Assembly: GCF_036320965.1 (NCBI RefSeq)
Contig: NC_092250.1
Location: 9,067,309 to 9,131,308, forward strand
DNA length: 64,000 nucleotides
Origin: Panulirus ornatus
Lineage: Eukaryota > Arthropoda > Malacostraca > Decapoda > Palinuridae
Direction of reading: 5' to 3'
Shown: one piece after another, positions 61,873-64,000 of the stretch
How the letters are laid out: each line of letters begins with the position of its first letter
Position numbering within the stretch: position 1 is the stretch's first letter
Program-made: the position numbers and the translations under genes
Notes under the pieces: model-generated
What the model saw: the letters and a program-made list of their open reading frames with translations, nothing else
Databases searched by the model: none
What the model was told of the DNA's origin: nothing

Positions 61873-62062
61873 AGCATCTCTCTCCATCCACTTACAATTT
61901 TACCCCCATCGATCTTAACTTACTTCCTTGCACTCTATCACACTCTCCCATTACTCCTGATTCAAGAGTAGTGCTACTCCTTCCTTAGTTATTGCCTTCT
62001 CACCTACCCCTGAGTTTACTCCCGATACGTTTCCAAACCATTCTTCATATTCACCATCACTT
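61873..62062 (-). pseudogene. LINE endonuclease fragment
   Basis: The minus strand holds decayed codons ~65-117 of the LINE (GNV-GVNSGVGEKA, KEGVALLLNQE, CDRVQGS-type). It lies on the far side of the foreign fragment at 61441-61872 and in the same orientation as 59644-61440, so the two are probably parts of one old LINE. Confidence 0.65.
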
Positions 62063-64000
62063 TAATCCCCAGTGCTGTCAACCTGTGTTTTATATCATGT
62101 TTTATGTTATATGGCGGTGGTGGTGATGATAAAAATGTACAGGTAACTGGTACAGACAGGAGTAGAAAAAAATTGCTGTAATTTGGTCAATCCGCAAAGC
62201 TATGATTATGAGCTAATTTTGATGAAAATTGTTCAAATGCGGAATCATGCCAGAGCGTCATCCACCAGACATCATCAATGAAGAGAAGTTACTGAAGGTA
62301 AGTACTATGAATACTGGCAAATGTAGCTAGAAGATGCTCAGGTTACCAACCTTTCTAGGGAAGAGAAAATCCCCAACGTCTTCTTTCAAAGAAAATGTAG
62401 AAGTCTCTACGCCATGAAAAGGGATTTAGGGACTTTCAATCAGACAACAGACGAAGATTCAGTTATAGGGCTGGTCTAAGAGTAACGGCTATACAGTCAA
62501 CAGGCCATTTAGAGGATCATAATGAAGGTCAAGGGTATATGAACCAGAATTGTATGTGAAGAGGCTAGGTACCTCAAGTGAAGAGTATTGCAGGAAAACC
62601 TTTTAAACGCCACACAATTGGGAGTTGATCCATGACTACGGAAGAATGTAACTAGAAAAGGAGATGGAAAGATCTGAGGAGTTACAAGGCTAATCAATAT
62701 GCTACTTGCTGCAAGACTTACGCGAATCAAGACAAAGGACCAAGAAGTGATGAACAAGGATAGGAACGAGAATGAAACAGATGCTTATAAAATGTACAAA
62801 TGGATTGAAACAGAAGCTTACGTACACCTTTTCCAATACATCTGACTGAACCGTTATCATTTACATCAAGAAGATTGTTAGGGCTATTTCACAAACAGAA
62901 AAGCTGGGGTCTTTTATGCAGTTAAATGGAGTTATAGTCTTGAACGATTCAACTAAGAGGAACATCCGTAGGATACTAAAATCTAAGCTGGGAACTCCGT
63001 CCATATTTTTCCAGATGATAAGGGAAAAATTGCTGAGTGTAACAGGCAGTCACATCACGAGATATTGTCTTAAAAAAATGGATTTTTTTTTAAAGAAGAC
63101 TTAACAATTTGAAAACCAGATCCATGAATATTAACAAAATCAGTGAATAGACATCATATGTCCAAACTGCCACAAAGTATGACGTGAGTTCAACCCAACT
63201 GATTCTACCGTCCCTCTGATGTACACAGAGAATTAATTATACTATTAGATCACCTTGAATGGTTTCTTGAATGGCAGCGTACTAGAAATCCTAGAACCTA
63301 TAGTCCAGCACAAAGATTAAATGCTCAGTCAGTCGTTATGTTTGTCTTAAGTCATGCAGTTACATGAGGCTAACAGAAACTTCCTAACATGTTGCTATCC
63401 TATGCTTCGAAATGGCTCTCTGGTAGCGTTAAAGTAATCTAACCACTGTTTTGGAAAAGGAGCTTCAGACTCACAGCTGGAAAAACTGATATTGATGTAA
63501 GCCTCTAAATGCTAGCAGCTACGATGATACAGCCTAACGTTATCTGTCTGGGACAACACAGAGTGCAGTACGACGCATACACACCATGTCTCCCTAAAGT
63601 TTGTCTCCAATGCATCAAGAAACAGAGGTAAAGAATTGCTTCTACCAAACATCAAGTTCTCATTGTAGGTTATGCTACTGAACGAACGAGCTCACATTCA
63701 CTGACAACAAAAGCTAGTGATATGCAGAGAAAGAAAGAAAATGGCTGGGGTTTCCTAGTTCAAAAACCTAATTTGGATTCTTGCAAGGCAAGTAGATATG
63801 AAAAATCATAAATTCCTAAGCTGCGTTTGGTTCAACATTAATACCAGAGACTTGATGGCCTGCTCCGATGTTTTTGATTATTTCCCATTATTAAATAACC
63901 AATGTCGTTTGAAGTTCTGAACTAATCAGAATTCAAAACATAAGAACTGCAATTGCAAACCAATGTAGTAGTGGTTGATCAAGATTGCTCTGAAAGACTA
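62063..64000. other. Stretch with no recognised feature
   Basis: About 1.9 kb of complex sequence free of the window's main repeats and of (TA)n. Open frames are short (the longest are 62509-62757 minus and 62916-63104 plus) and match nothing I recognise. It could be host intergenic sequence or a very old element. Confidence 0.6.

Noticed and set aside
62916..63104. Possible transposase-like helix-turn-helix in a 62-codon frame
   Set aside because: The resemblance to Tc1/mariner-type N-termini is too weak to defend by eye, and no catalytic region or terminal inverted repeats were seen.

Overview
This window reads as a repeat-saturated stretch of an invertebrate nuclear genome, most likely a decapod crustacean. 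That attribution is an inference from the repeat families: RTE-like LINEs with long (TA)n tails, Penelope-like elements with GIY-YIG endonuclease, and tandem tRNA-like SINE units. No intact host gene, rRNA, CRISPR array or bacterial-type operon was found. Roughly two thirds of the window is one LINE family in about 20 copies of different age, plus three copies of an internally deleted derivative inside a tandem array.

The LINE is about 3.3 kb. It has a ~120 bp 5'UTR that starts with a small palindrome, one ORF of 998 codons (APE-type endonuclease, reverse transcriptase, basic C-terminal domain), a 3'UTR, an A-run and a (TA)n tail. One copy (14000-17304) has a fully open ORF. Two others keep the exact ORF length but carry one nonsense codon (46913-50054, minus) or two (50416-53721, plus). 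The rest are truncated, frameshifted or internally deleted. Two 3'UTR classes occur: about 430 bp in more decayed copies and about 185 bp in the well-preserved ones.

Layout. 1-2082: LINE 3' end, Penelope terminus, palindromic tRNA-like SINE. 2083-9247: three tandem copies of a ~2.4 kb unit made of an antisense internally deleted LINE plus a 27-bp minisatellite and ~90-bp degenerate repeats. 9248-10484: relic of a different non-LTR reverse transcriptase. 10485-13200: two antisense LINE fragments around a (TA)n tract. 13200-14000: tRNA-like relic, an in-frame LINE-ubiquitin fusion fragment, and a flank duplicated at 50114-50415. 14000-17976: intact LINE and a ~640 bp (TA)n tract. 17977-31284: nested LINEs, a tRNA-like SINE array and a head-to-head Penelope pair. 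31285-32655: mostly unrecognised sequence with a second LINE relic. 32656-55420: LINE copies in both orientations separated by (TA)n, with SINE and Penelope pieces. 55421-59643: nonautonomous LINE derivative, SINE, and the best Penelope-like element (reverse transcriptase plus GIY-YIG, one frameshift). 59644-62062: old LINE interrupted by a fragment of another repeat-encoded protein. 62063-64000: nothing recognised.

How the parts fit together. The intact LINE is the only plausible autonomous source of LINE machinery here. Short elements joining LINE 5'UTR to LINE-like 3' tails (55421-55657 and relatives) look like nonautonomous passengers. The Penelope-like element is a second, independent retroelement system whose termini occur repeatedly as inverted pairs. 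(TA)n tracts sit at nearly every element boundary.
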